Shown here: positions 27,162 to 35,699 of the stretch, in pieces
How the letters are laid out: every line of letters begins with the position of its first letter
How positions within the stretch are numbered: the first letter of the stretch is position 1
NCBI RefSeq assembly: GCF_000427685.1
Contig: NZ_KE386573.1
Coordinates: 2,650,938 to 2,714,937, forward strand
Direction: 5' to 3'
DNA: 64,000 nucleotides
Source: Haloplanus natans DSM 17983
GTDB taxonomy: Archaea > Halobacteriota > Halobacteria > Halobacteriales > Haloferacaceae
Made by a program: the position numbers and the translations under genes
Notes under the pieces: model-generated
Seen by the model: only the letters and a program-made list of their open reading frames with translations
What the model was told of the DNA's origin: nothing
The model's database searches: none

Positions 27162-28154
27162 TCACGCGTCCGGTCGGAGCGTCCCGTCCGGAATCTCGTC
27201 GACGCCGAGCGCCTCGGTACCGGCGACGGACTGCAGGTGGTCGAAGAGGCGATACATCCCGTCGACGCGCGCCTCGTCCCAGTCGCGGACGACCATCTCC
27301 CGCCAGCCGTCACGCACCGCGCGCACCACCGTCGGGTCGTCGGTTCGCATCAGGCGCTCGCCGATCTCCACCCAGAGGTCGTCGTCGGTCAGGAGGCGGT
27401 CGGCCCCGTCCCGGGCGGCCGCTCGGAAGCCACGCACTGCCTCGGGGTGGGCGTCGAGATACGACTCGCCGGTGAGGAAGGTGGCGATGGGGAGTTCGTC
27501 GTCGGTGCCGGCGAGTCGCTGGACCAGCGCGGAGACGGGGAACACCTCGACGTAGGGCCCGGTGCGGGTGAGTTCGGGTACGAGCGGCCAGAACTGGAAG
27601 CCGGCGTCGACGTCGCCCTCGCGAATCATGCGCGTGAGACCGTCACGCGAGTCGGCCTCGACGAGTGTGACCGTCTCCGCCGGGTCGAAATCGTGATACT
27701 CCCGGCAGGCCGCCCGCGTCAGAATCCAGTTCTTGTCGAGACGGCGGGTGACGCCGATACGCGTGCCCGGGAGGTCCGATAGGCCGTCGATGTCCGAATC
27801 CTCGGGGGCGACGAGGCCGCCCACGGTCCGGCCGTACGGGTGGACGGCGACGATGTCCGCCCCCTCGGCACGCTCGCGGGCGACGGAGATGTAGTCGGTG
27901 TCGACGAGGTCGGTCCCGCCCCCGTCGAGTCGGTGGCGAATCGTCTCCATGCCACTTTCGAGTTCGTCGGTGACGAGGCGCACGTCGAGGTGGACGCCGT
28001 GGTCGTGGTCGAAGCCGAAGCACTTGATGGCGTAGAGGAGATACCGGGGGCTCCCGTTGTGTTCGAACCGGGCGCGCATGGTCGGCAGGTCACCCGGGTC
28101 GCCGTGGTACGCGTCGAACGCGGCCTGCTGTGTGTCGACGTGGTCCCGGTTCAT
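27162..28154 (-). CDS. Periplasmic-binding-protein-like cytosolic protein (paralogue B)
   Basis: The 330-aa protein is the duplicate of the one at 25992; the N-termini differ at only a few residues (RDHVDTQQAAFDAYHGDPG versus the other copy's RDHVDTQQAALDGYHDDPG). No signal peptide. Its ATG directly follows the stop of the binding-protein-like gene at 28155, so the two form one operon. Ligand unknown. Divergence is scattered, so both copies look intact and under selection. Confidence 0.75.
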   Translation of the reverse strand: MNRDHVDTQQAAFDAYHGDPGDLPTMRARFEHNGSPRYLLYAIKCFGFDHDHGVHLDVRLVTDELESGMETIRHRLDGGGTDLVDTDYISVARERAEGADIVAVHPYGRTVGGLVAPEDSDIDGLSDLPGTRIGVTRRLDKNWILTRAACREYHDFDPAETVTLVEADSRDGLTRMIREGDVDAGFQFWPLVPELTRTGPYVEVFPVSALVQRLAGTDDELPIATFLTGESYLDAHPEAVRGFRAAARDGADRLLTDDDLWVEIGERLMRTDDPTVVRAVRDGWREMVVRDWDEARVDGMYRLFDHLQSVAGTEALGVDEIPDGTLRPDA

Positions 28155-29051
28155 TCACCGCAGCGGCGACACGATGGCGTCGATGTCGGCGTCGTCGTCG
28201 ATCAACTGCCGCCGTTTCATCCAGTCGAGGTGGTAGTCGAGGTCCTCGCGGTCCGCGAGTTCGGGCACCTCGTACTCGGGCACCTCGATGGAGTCGCGGA
28301 CGGCGTCGACGTCCACGTCGTCGAAGAGGTCCGGGGCGACTTCCTCGTCCTTCCAGAGCATGTCGAGATACTGGTCGCGGTAGGCGTCGGGGTCGGCGTT
28401 GATTTCCTCGACTGCGCGGCGGTACGCACGCATGAACGCGTCGAGCGTCTCGCCTTCCAGCGCCTCCGCGCCGACGACGCCCATGTGGTTCTCGAACTCC
28501 AACACCTTCTCGAAGCCGAGGTGTTCGGCGAGCGTGATGTGGGGGTCGAGGAGCGTGACGGCGTCCACGTCGCCGTCGCGGAGGGCGCGAAGTCGGTCGG
28601 TCGGCATCCCGTGGCCCTCGATGACCACCTCGTCTTCGTCCATGTGCTCCTCGAGGGCGCGAATCGCCGTGTACTCCTGTCCGGTGCGTCGGTTGACGCC
28701 GACGGGGACGTTCGCCAGGTCGGCCGGCCCCTCGATGCCCGAGTCGGGGCGCACGAACACCGCGTACGGCTGGTCCGCGAACGTCCCCTTGGCGACGATG
28801 CGGCCGTCGTCGAACTCCCACGTCCGCTTCAGGCTCTCCCACTTGCAGATGGGGTAGAGGTCCACGTCGTTGTCGCCGGTGAGCGTCTCCTCGGCCGGGA
28901 TGTACTTGTTCGTCACACAGGTCCGGTCGCGCTCGACCAGGTCGACATCGAGCCCCTCGTCGGCGAAGTAACCACGTTCCGCCGCGATGCGCTGCGGGAG
29001 CATGAACGAGAACGGCAGGTGAAACACCGTGATCGCCTTGGATGCTGACAT
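28155..29051 (-). CDS. Periplasmic-binding-protein-like cytosolic protein (A)
   Basis: The 298-aa protein begins at residue 1 with the NMT1-type lobe (AITVFHLPFSFMLPQRIAAERGYFADEG) and has no signal peptide. A Cys-containing segment DRTCVTNKYIPAEE and YPICKWESL distinguishes it from its neighbours. It heads the operon with paralogue B. A TATA box (rc, about 29076-29083) sits about 28 nt upstream of the ATG, so the transcript is leaderless. Ligand unknown. Confidence 0.75.
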   Translation of the reverse strand: MSASKAITVFHLPFSFMLPQRIAAERGYFADEGLDVDLVERDRTCVTNKYIPAEETLTGDNDVDLYPICKWESLKRTWEFDDGRIVAKGTFADQPYAVFVRPDSGIEGPADLANVPVGVNRRTGQEYTAIRALEEHMDEDEVVIEGHGMPTDRLRALRDGDVDAVTLLDPHITLAEHLGFEKVLEFENHMGVVGAEALEGETLDAFMRAYRRAVEEINADPDAYRDQYLDMLWKDEEVAPDLFDDVDVDAVRDSIEVPEYEVPELADREDLDYHLDWMKRRQLIDDDADIDAIVSPLR

Positions 29052-29073
29052 ACGACATGCGTACGACCAGACT

Positions 29074-29107
29074 CATATAAAATTTCCTCAGGAACCTTTA
29101 TTAATTA
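29074..29107. promoter_or_regulatory. Divergent promoter with TTCCTCAGGAA palindrome
   Basis: Between the binding-protein operon (minus) and the cupin (plus) lie a minus-strand TATA (catataaaat, 29074-29083), an 11-bp palindrome TTCCTCAGGAA (29084-29094) and a plus-strand A/T box tttattaatta (29097-29107). Each box is at leaderless distance from its gene. The palindrome is placed to act on both directions. Confidence 0.55.
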
Positions 29108-29122
29108 CCCATAGTATCGGGC

Positions 29123-29479
29123 ATGTGGGGACATCGAATGAGGCGGATCAACGACGAACGAGCGGACGGCAAGGAGGTCGCAGACGGCGTGTATCTCGCT
29201 GACCTCGCGGCCGGCGAGCAAGCGTCGATGAAACACTGGCGAGTCGAACCGGGAGCCACACTCCCCGTCCACCGGCACGACAACGAACAGATCGGATACA
29301 TGATTCGGGGGACTCTGACGGCGATCACCGAAGACGAGGAGATCACGCTCCGACCGGGCGACTCGTATCTGTTCACCGCGAACGAACTCCACGGCGCGGA
29401 GAACCGCGGCGACGAACCCGCGGTCGGCATCGGCGTCCTCTCGCCGCCTCGTTCGGACCCGGACTGGAAACAGTCGTAG
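29123..29479 (+). CDS. Cupin-domain protein
   Basis: The 118-aa protein is a single small cupin: motif 1 LPVHRHDNEQIGYMIRG and motif 2 PGDSYLFTANELHGAEN keep the metal-binding His/Glu/His pattern. Such stand-alone cupins act as small-molecule sensors, isomerases or dioxygenases; no reaction can be assigned. ATG 29123 fits the upstream A/T box; ATG 29138 is an alternative. It is divergent from the binding-protein operon and shares its regulatory palindrome. Confidence 0.75.
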   Translation: MWGHRMRRINDERADGKEVADGVYLADLAAGEQASMKHWRVEPGATLPVHRHDNEQIGYMIRGTLTAITEDEEITLRPGDSYLFTANELHGAENRGDEPAVGIGVLSPPRSDPDWKQS

Positions 29480-29504
29480 TCGTCTCCGCACCGCTCTCGC
29501 GCAG

Positions 29505-29956
29505 TCACCCGGACCCGGCGAGCCGGTCACATCGCGTGACCGGCACCGTTCCGTCCTCGTTCCAGCCGCGCCGGTCGTAGTACGCGTCGAGCGCCGCCGC
29601 GAGCCCGTCGAGCGCGTACGGGAGCGCGTCGTCGTCACCGCGGTCACGACCCCGACGGTCGTTGAAGCCACGCTCCAAGTCGACGCCGCCGTCCCGAACG
29701 TGGACGGCGAGGCGGTCGTCGCTCGCGCCCGTAATCTCGACCGCCGAGTGGTCCGTGCCGACGAAGTTGCCCGCGGCGAAAATCAGTCGCTTCGTCGACC
29801 CGAGCGGGTCGGCGTCGAAGGAAATGCGCTCGTAGGCCAGTCGGGTGCCGAGTCCCCGACCGCCGACGAACGTCCCGCGGCGTCCCGAGCGTCCTCGGCG
29901 TGCCACTGGCGCGCACTACCGTCGACGGAGAGCAAGGGACCGTGCACGTGTCGCAT
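29505..29956 (-). pseudogene. Aldehyde ferredoxin oxidoreductase remnant
   Basis: Two frames together encode an AOR N-terminus: MRHVHGPLLSVD from ATG 29956, then, after a one-base shift near 29880, TFVGGRGLGTRLAYERIS...DPLGSTKRLIFAAGNFVGT. Shortly after (AVEITGASDDRLAVHVRDGG) the sequence jumps to a typical AOR C-terminus (DDALPYALDGL...YYDRRGWNEDG). AORs are about 550-620 aa, so some 450 residues including the cluster and tungsten ligands are gone. The gene is dead by both frameshift and internal deletion. No intact copy is in the window. Confidence 0.78.
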
Positions 29957-30023
29957 CGCCCCGACGAAGGGAGGCGGGCCACACGAGGAAAACCTATATC
30001 CGGAGCGCCTCGCCAGTAGAGGC

Positions 30024-30455
30024 ATGGACGCCGTCGACCACATCAACATCGACGTGGACGACCTAGACGCCGCGTACGAGTTCTACCGGGACGTACTCGG
30101 CCTCGACCTGTTGCGCCCACCGGAGGATTTCCAGGGCGCTCACGTCATGTTCGAAACCGACGCCGGGACGGTCGTGACGCTCATGGAGACGGGGCGAGCC
30201 GAGAAGTGGGACGACGAGGGGCTGGCACATCCCCTCGATAAGGCCCACGTCGCCTTCGAAACCGACCGCGACACCTACCAGTCGCTGATGGACCGTCTGG
30301 AGGGTCAGTTCCCGAAACAGGGCCCCTACGACTGGGGGACGTTCGAGGGCTTTTATTTCCTCGATCCCTCGGGGAACTTGCTCGAAATCATCACCTACGA
30401 CCCCGCGCCCGCGGATCGACCACGGTCGCTCATGGATCACGACGACGTGGAGTGA
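30024..30455 (+). CDS. VOC (glyoxalase/bleomycin resistance) family protein
   Basis: The 143-aa protein has two beta-alpha-beta-beta-beta modules, beginning VDHINIDVDDLDAAYEFYRDVLGLDLL and ending FYFLDPSGNLLEII with the metal-site-type Glu. Specific reaction unknown. A TATA (cctatat, about 29994-30000) places the ATG at 30024 as a leaderless start. Confidence 0.82.
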   Translation: MDAVDHINIDVDDLDAAYEFYRDVLGLDLLRPPEDFQGAHVMFETDAGTVVTLMETGRAEKWDDEGLAHPLDKAHVAFETDRDTYQSLMDRLEGQFPKQGPYDWGTFEGFYFLDPSGNLLEIITYDPAPADRPRSLMDHDDVE

Positions 30456-30471
30456 ACCGCGGGGGCGGCGA

Positions 30472-31179
30472 TCAGTCGGCCGGGGCGGGGGCGTTCCCCA
30501 TGTCGGTCGTCACCACGTCGGTGAAGACACGACGCCGGGCGTAGAAGAAGTAGACGTACGGCACCTTCGCCAACACGTCGAGGAAGGCGTACGTGAGGCT
30601 GACGCCGACGAAGCCGGCGAACCCGAGGCCCGCGGGCCCCATCAGCCAGACGAACGGGTAGGCGATCCAGAGGAGTGCGATGTGGTTTTTGAGCAGGCTG
30701 AACAGGCCGCGCTGCATCGGCGCGTCGGGGGCCCTCCGCGGGAACACGACGTACAAGAACCCGAACAGGGAGAGATGCGCAAGCACCGAGACGCCGAAAA
30801 GCGACCACTTGAGCAACCCGCCGGTGGCTACCGCACCGGCGCCGGCGGCGATCATCAACGCGTCCGCCAGCATGATCCCGGCGATCGCTCGACGCGAGGC
30901 ACCGGCGACGTAGCCGATGTATCCGACGAGCAGCGGCGTCGTCACGATCCAGTCGACGTACCGGAAGCCGACGAGCGTCGTCCCACCGAACTCGACGGTA
31001 CCGATACCGAGCGCCATCGCGACGTACGAGAGGCCGGCGAAGCCGGGAATGATCATGAGTCCGGCGAGCGGGCCCTGATGATCCGAGCCCTCGAGGGAGA
31101 CGTACAGTATCGCGGCTACACCGGTGCCGACGAGGAAGGCGGCGGCAGCCAGGGCGTACGCGATCGTGACGGGGTCCAT
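30472..31179 (-). CDS. sopI: Sensory rhodopsin I
   Basis: The 235-aa seven-helix opsin matches sensory rhodopsin I: Asp76 counter-ion in RYVDWIVTTP, Tyr87 at the proton-donor position of bacteriorhodopsin (Asp96), the SRI-type His166 in KNHIALLW, and retinal Lys205 in FLDVLAKVPYVYFFYARRR. These numbers coincide with Halobacterium SRI. It lacks the Thr next to the retinal Lys that SRII uses (Ala204 here), which further supports SRI. It senses orange light (attractant) and near-UV (repellent) through HtrI. The ATG overlaps the htrI stop by one base, the same order as in Halobacterium. Confidence 0.93.
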   Translation of the reverse strand: MDPVTIAYALAAAAFLVGTGVAAILYVSLEGSDHQGPLAGLMIIPGFAGLSYVAMALGIGTVEFGGTTLVGFRYVDWIVTTPLLVGYIGYVAGASRRAIAGIMLADALMIAAGAGAVATGGLLKWSLFGVSVLAHLSLFGFLYVVFPRRAPDAPMQRGLFSLLKNHIALLWIAYPFVWLMGPAGLGFAGFVGVSLTYAFLDVLAKVPYVYFFYARRRVFTDVVTTDMGNAPAPAD

Positions 31180-32765
31180 CAGCGGTCACCCCCGTCGGTC
31201 GCGGCGGCGGTCGGCCTTGGCGTGGCGGCGGTACCGGCATCGACGGTGAACGCGTCGATGTCGGCTTGGAGCTGTGTCACCACCGTCTCCCGGAAGGTCC
31301 GGAGCGACGCCGAAATCGACGACACCACTTCCTCCTGGTCCTCGATACGGGTCGCCGTCTCCGCGGCGGTCTCGGCCGTATCCCGGCTGAGGTCGGTGAG
31401 CGCCTCAACGGAGGCCGCCGTGCTCTGGACGGTATCGGCTTGATCGGTCGTCGTCTGCCGGATCTCCTCGAGCGACGCGGAGACGTCGTCGATCGAATCG
31501 GCGATCGTCTCGATGTCGCCGAGCGTCGATTCGACGGTGTCGGTGCCGGCACGAACCCGCTCCTGAGTCGATCGGATCGAGACGGTGACCTCCTCCGTCT
31601 GTTCGGAGAGCTCCTCTATCATGTCGGCGATCTCGCTCGCTCGCGCTCCCGTCTGCTCGGCGAGGGACTTCACCTCGTCGGCGACGACGTCGAACCCGTT
31701 GCCGGTGACGGCACCACCGCCGGCTCCGTCGCCGGCGCGGGCCGCCTCGATGGAGGCGTTCAGCGCCAGCATGTTCGTCTGCTCGGCGATGTCGGAGATG
31801 ATGTCGACGATTTCGGTGATCTCGTCCATCCGGCTCTGGAGCGTCTCGACCCGCTCGACGGCTTGCTCGGCCTCCTCCTCGATTCGACTCATCTCCTCGA
31901 TGGCCGTCCGCGAGGACGTCCGCGCGTCGTCGCTCGCCGTCGCCACCTCGTCGGCCCGCTCCGACAGGTCGCTCACCGTCGCCGCGATCTCCTCCGCGGA
32001 CGCGCTGATCGTATCGACATCGCCGGCGACCGACTCCAGTTCCTCGCGCTGCTCCGACGACTGCGTCCGTATCGTGGACGCGGTCTCGACCGTCTCCGTG
32101 ACCTGTCGTTCGACCGTCCGGCTCATATCCGTCATTTCCTCGGCGTCGGTGTCGATTCGGTCGGCTACGTCGGCGACGGTTTCGACCGTCTCCTGCAGGT
32201 CGTCCATCATGCGGTTGAACGACAGGCCGATCGTCTCCAGCGCGTCGTAGTCGGTGTCGGTGTCGAGCCGCTGTGTGAGATCGCCCGTGGCCGCCCGCTC
32301 CATCGTCTCCCCGTACTGCTCGGCGATACGCCGGTAGTCCTGTGCCATGTCGCGCGCCTCGCGTTCGGCCTCGCGGGCCTCCGCCTCCGCCCGTTCGGCT
32401 TCCGCCTTGGCGTCGTCGAGTTCGGATCGAGTCTCCTCCATCTCCGCCAAGCGCTGCCGGAGTGACTGCCGCATCTGGTCGATGGAGCCGGCGAGTTGGC
32501 CGAACTCGTCCGTTCGGGAGGAGGCGACCTCCCGTTCCAGATCGCCGTCAGCGACGCGGGCGGTCTGTGCGGAGATCTCAGTTACGCTCGCGATCGTCTC
32601 CGCCGCGTTGATCGATCCGAGGGTCAACAACCCCGCGATGGACGCGACGACCGTCGCCGCCACGTCGTTCGTAACCGTGCCGACCGCGACGATGAACGCC
32701 CCGGTGGCGATATAGCCGAGCCCCAACTTCGCACCGTATCGGCGCCTGATTGCTCCGACGAACAT
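31179..32765 (-). CDS. htrI: Sensory rhodopsin I transducer HtrI (methyl-accepting)
   Basis: The 528-aa protein has two N-terminal membrane helices with almost no external loop (starting RRRYGAKLGLGYIATGAF), two HAMP regions, long coiled coils and the conserved hairpin tip IISDIAEQTNMLALNASIEAARAG. Length and N-terminus match HtrI. The tip-proximal helix carries a short Gly-rich insertion (DGAGGGAVTGNG) before FDVVADEVKSLAEQ. It relays the SRI photosignal to CheA. A TATA (rc of cataaac, about 32793-32799) gives a leaderless start. Confidence 0.92.
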   Translation of the reverse strand: MFVGAIRRRYGAKLGLGYIATGAFIVAVGTVTNDVAATVVASIAGLLTLGSINAAETIASVTEISAQTARVADGDLEREVASSRTDEFGQLAGSIDQMRQSLRQRLAEMEETRSELDDAKAEAERAEAEAREAEREARDMAQDYRRIAEQYGETMERAATGDLTQRLDTDTDYDALETIGLSFNRMMDDLQETVETVADVADRIDTDAEEMTDMSRTVERQVTETVETASTIRTQSSEQREELESVAGDVDTISASAEEIAATVSDLSERADEVATASDDARTSSRTAIEEMSRIEEEAEQAVERVETLQSRMDEITEIVDIISDIAEQTNMLALNASIEAARAGDGAGGGAVTGNGFDVVADEVKSLAEQTGARASEIADMIEELSEQTEEVTVSIRSTQERVRAGTDTVESTLGDIETIADSIDDVSASLEEIRQTTTDQADTVQSTAASVEALTDLSRDTAETAAETATRIEDQEEVVSSISASLRTFRETVVTQLQADIDAFTVDAGTAATPRPTAAATDGGDR

Positions 32766-32870
32766 ACACCGTTCGCCGATACGGGCGGATCGACATAAAC
32801 GGCGTCACTCGATTTTCACAGATAGTAACTGGACGGACGGCGTCGACGGGATCGGTCGGCTCCGACGCGG

Positions 32871-33773
32871 TCAGTCGTCCTCGACCCGCGCTTCGACACC
32901 CGCCAGATCCTCGATGACCTGCATCACGCCGGAGTTGTCGTCCTTGCCACGACCCGTCGCGACCATCGATTTGTACATCTCGTGGACGAGTTCCGTCTGG
33001 GGCATCGGCGATTCGTACGCCTCGCCGGCGTCGGTGGCGATGCGGAGATCCTTGTACTGGTAGTCGGCGAAGAAGCCGGGTTCGAAGTCGCCCTGGATCA
33101 TGCTGGGCGCGCGGTTGTCGAGCGTCCAGCAGCCGGCCGCGCCGCCGCTGATGGCGTCGACGACGGCTTCGAGGTCCGCGTCGGCCTTGTACGCGAAGAC
33201 CAACGCCTCGCTGACGGCCTCCATCGTCCCCGCGACGACGATCTGGTTACACGCCTTCGTGACCTGTCCCGCACCGTTGTCGCCACAGTACGTGATCGTC
33301 TCGCCCATCGCGTCGAGGATCGGGCGACACGCCTCCAGAACGTCCTCGTCGCCGCCGACCATGATCGACAGCGACGCCTCGATGGCGCCCTCCTCGCCAC
33401 CGCTGATCGGGGCGTCGAGCATCCGGGCGCCGCGTTCCCGTACCTCTTCGGCGAGCGCTTCGGTCACTATCGGCGAGATAGTCGAGTTGTCGATGACCAC
33501 GTCGCCCTCGCTCAGGCCGGCGAGGACGCCCTCCTCGCCCCGCATGACCTCGCTTACCACGTCCGAATCCGGCAGACACATGATCGTCACGTCGGCGCGT
33601 TCGGCCGCCTCCTTCGGCGTCTCGGCGGCTTCCCCGCCGGCGGCGACGTGGTCGTCGACGGGCCCTTGCGAACGGTTGTGCCCGACCACGGTGTAGCCCG
33701 CGTCGAGGAGGTTCTTCGCCATCGGTCCACCCATGATCCCGAGTCCGACGAATGCGATTGTCTCGTCCACCAT
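32871..33773 (-). CDS. Beta-hydroxyacid dehydrogenase (3-hydroxyisobutyrate / tartronate semialdehyde reductase family)
   Basis: The 300-aa protein has the family's N-terminal VGLGIMGGPMAKNLL nucleotide motif, the DAPISGGEEGA substrate segment and the catalytic-Lys segment GAGQVTKACNQ. It reduces a semialdehyde or oxidises a beta-hydroxyacid with NAD(P). Specific substrate open. ATG 33773 is chosen because a TATA (rc of cataaaa, about 33797-33803) is at the leaderless distance; a 9-residue longer start would fall into it. Confidence 0.85.
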   Translation of the reverse strand: MVDETIAFVGLGIMGGPMAKNLLDAGYTVVGHNRSQGPVDDHVAAGGEAAETPKEAAERADVTIMCLPDSDVVSEVMRGEEGVLAGLSEGDVVIDNSTISPIVTEALAEEVRERGARMLDAPISGGEEGAIEASLSIMVGGDEDVLEACRPILDAMGETITYCGDNGAGQVTKACNQIVVAGTMEAVSEALVFAYKADADLEAVVDAISGGAAGCWTLDNRAPSMIQGDFEPGFFADYQYKDLRIATDAGEAYESPMPQTELVHEMYKSMVATGRGKDDNSGVMQVIEDLAGVEARVEDD

Positions 33774-33872
33774 ATTCAGTTCACACCGCTCGCCCGACAT
33801 AAAAGGGCCGGACCGGGAACCGGCGTCGAGAGCGGGGACCGTTTGATGCGTCTGGCCGTCAAAGGGACGGGT

Positions 33873-34376
33873 ATGACCGACGCCGACACCGCCGTCGAAC
33901 GCCGCCTCGGCCGTCGTCTGCGCGAGCGCGACGAGACTATCGCCGTCGCCGAATCGCTCACCGGCGGCCTCGTCGGGTCGCTGCTGACTGACGTGCCCGG
34001 CTCCAGCGACTACTTCGACCGGAGTGTCGTCGCCTACTCGAACGACGCCAAACTCGACTGCCTCGGCGTCTCCCGGGAGTCACTCGACGCTCACGGCGCC
34101 GTCTCCGCCCCCGTCGCCCGCGAGATGGCCCGCGGCGTCCGCGACGACGCCGGGACGACATGGGGCGTCTCCACCACCGGCATCGCCGGGCCGGGGGGCG
34201 GAACCGAGGACAAACCGGTCGGCCTCGTCTTCGTCGGCGTCGCCTACGCCGCCCCGTGGGGGACCGAAGACTCCTTCGTCCGCGCCGAACGCCGCGTCGC
34301 CGACGGCGACCGCTCGACGGTCAAAGCCGAGAGCGCACGGTGGGCGCTGCGGGCCGTCGAGGATGCACTGGATTAG
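33873..34376 (+). CDS. CinA C-terminal domain protein (nicotinamide-nucleotide amidase, PncC-like)
   Basis: The 167-aa protein is the stand-alone CinA amidohydrolase domain: AVAESLTGGLVGSLLTDVPG, VAYSNDAK, and GIAGPGGGTEDKPVGLVFVG are family hallmarks. It deamidates NMN to nicotinate mononucleotide in the pyridine-nucleotide cycle. ATG 33873 chosen over ATG 33846. The stop codon overlaps that of the broken GTPase gene on the other strand. Confidence 0.88.
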   Translation: MTDADTAVERRLGRRLRERDETIAVAESLTGGLVGSLLTDVPGSSDYFDRSVVAYSNDAKLDCLGVSRESLDAHGAVSAPVAREMARGVRDDAGTTWGVSTTGIAGPGGGTEDKPVGLVFVGVAYAAPWGTEDSFVRAERRVADGDRSTVKAESARWALRAVEDALD

Positions 34377-35591
34377 GTCGTCGTCACGAGTTCGATCACG
34401 TCGCGGTCGTCGAGAACGTATCCCCCGCCGATCTGTCGTGACGACCGGCAGTCGACGCCGTGGAGCAACGCATTACCCAGATCCGTGTGGATGTGGTTCG
34501 CGAAGTCCTCGGTCGTCGAGCCGTCGGGCAGAAGGAAACAGTCGCGGAACGACCCCTTCTCGCTCGTCGATCCCCCGGAAACACCGCGATGAGATCGAGG
34601 GCGTCGAAGAGGGCGGCCTCGAGCGACGACTGAACGCCCGTCCCGCCGTGGTCGTCGAGCAGCGATCCGATCCGTTCCAGCCCCGCTTCCTGCTCCGCGC
34701 TCACGTCCCCAACGAGTTCGAAATCGTCGTGACCGGGCGTGTAGTCGACCCGCCCCGCCTCGTCGGCCGCTTTCGGTGCCTTCTCCGCGTGTGCGCTCGC
34801 CGGGACGATGGGAAGGTGGTCGTAGTCTGGATCGGCAGCGATGTCCGCGAAGTTCGCCGCGGCCGCGGGATCGTCGGTCTTGTTCGCCGCGATCACCATC
34901 GGCTTCGTGCGCTTGCGAATCTCGCGGGCCAGCGACTCGCGGTCCGACTCGTCCCACGTCCCCGGATCGAGGTCGAGTCCCTCGGAGAGGATGATCCGTT
35001 TGATCTCGTCCTCGTTCGTCCGGAACGCGCTCATCTGCTCGGCGAGATCGGCCTCGATGCTCGCGTCCGCACCGTGGGACTTCGACTCGAAGCGTTCGAT
35101 CCCTTTCTTCAGGATCCCCGGATACCACATATCGAGTTCGTCCTCGAGGAAGTCGATGTCGTCGCGGGGGTCGTGGCCCTCCGTGGGTTCACCCTCGCTG
35201 TCCGCTTGCCCGAGAAGTCGACGGCGTGGACCAGCACGTCGGCCTCGTTCAGGTCGCTCAGGAACTGGTTGCTGAGACCCTTTCCCTCGTGGGCGCCGGG
35301 AATCAGTCCGGCGACGTCGACCAGCTGGACGGGGACGAACCGCGTCCCGTCGTCACAGTAGCCAACACTCGGCGTACACGTCTCGTCGAACTCCGGGGCC
35401 GCACACTCGACCCGAACGTACGCCTCGCCCACGCTCGGGTCGATGGTGGTGAAAGGATACGCGCCCTCCGGTACGTCGTTCATCGTCGCCGTCGCAGGAT
35501 CGCAGTGCGATCCTGCGGCCCGTCAGAGCTTCGCTCTGACGACCGCGTTAAAAAACGTCGACTTGCCGACGAGTCCGATGGCGTAGCTCAT
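34373..35591 (-). pseudogene. YchF/Obg-like GTPase, multiply disrupted
   Basis: The pieces add up to a full archaeal YchF-like protein: MSYAIGLVGKSTFFNA from ATG 35591, NDVPEGAYPFTTIDPSVGEA, GLIPGAHEGKGLSNQFL, NKTDDP, and the C-terminal TGS domain FLLPDGSTTEDFANHIHTDL. Four lesions are visible: the P-loop GLVGKPSVGKST has lost five residues; a 54-bp palindromic insertion with an in-frame stop follows codon 16; a one-base deletion near 35207 shifts frame after SGK; and a one-base loss in a G run near 34570 shifts it again before the TGS domain. The two single-base shifts might be sequencing errors, but the P-loop loss and the insertion are not. Confidence 0.85.
35490..35543. repeat. 54-bp double-palindrome insertion
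   Basis: The insertion in the YchF remnant consists of two perfect hairpins: 11-bp arms GCAGGATCGCA/TGCGATCCTGC with one central base (35494-35516), and 9-bp arms cGTCAGAGC/GCTCTGACg around a TTC loop (35521-35541). It is exactly 18 codons long, so it keeps frame but brings a TGA. No target duplication is evident. Confidence 0.7.
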
Positions 35592-35699
35592 ACTCTCCCT
35601 CCACCGTCGGCGGTCAAAAACGCCGCCATCGCGTCGCCATCCGGCTGTCACTCACACCCACACCGACCGGCTTATTCGTCCGGACGACCGAGCGTGGGC

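Noticed and set aside
30472-31179. Sensory rhodopsin II or bacteriorhodopsin
   Set aside because: His166, Tyr87, Ala204 and the VPYVYFFYARRR end match SRI, and the transducer matches HtrI.
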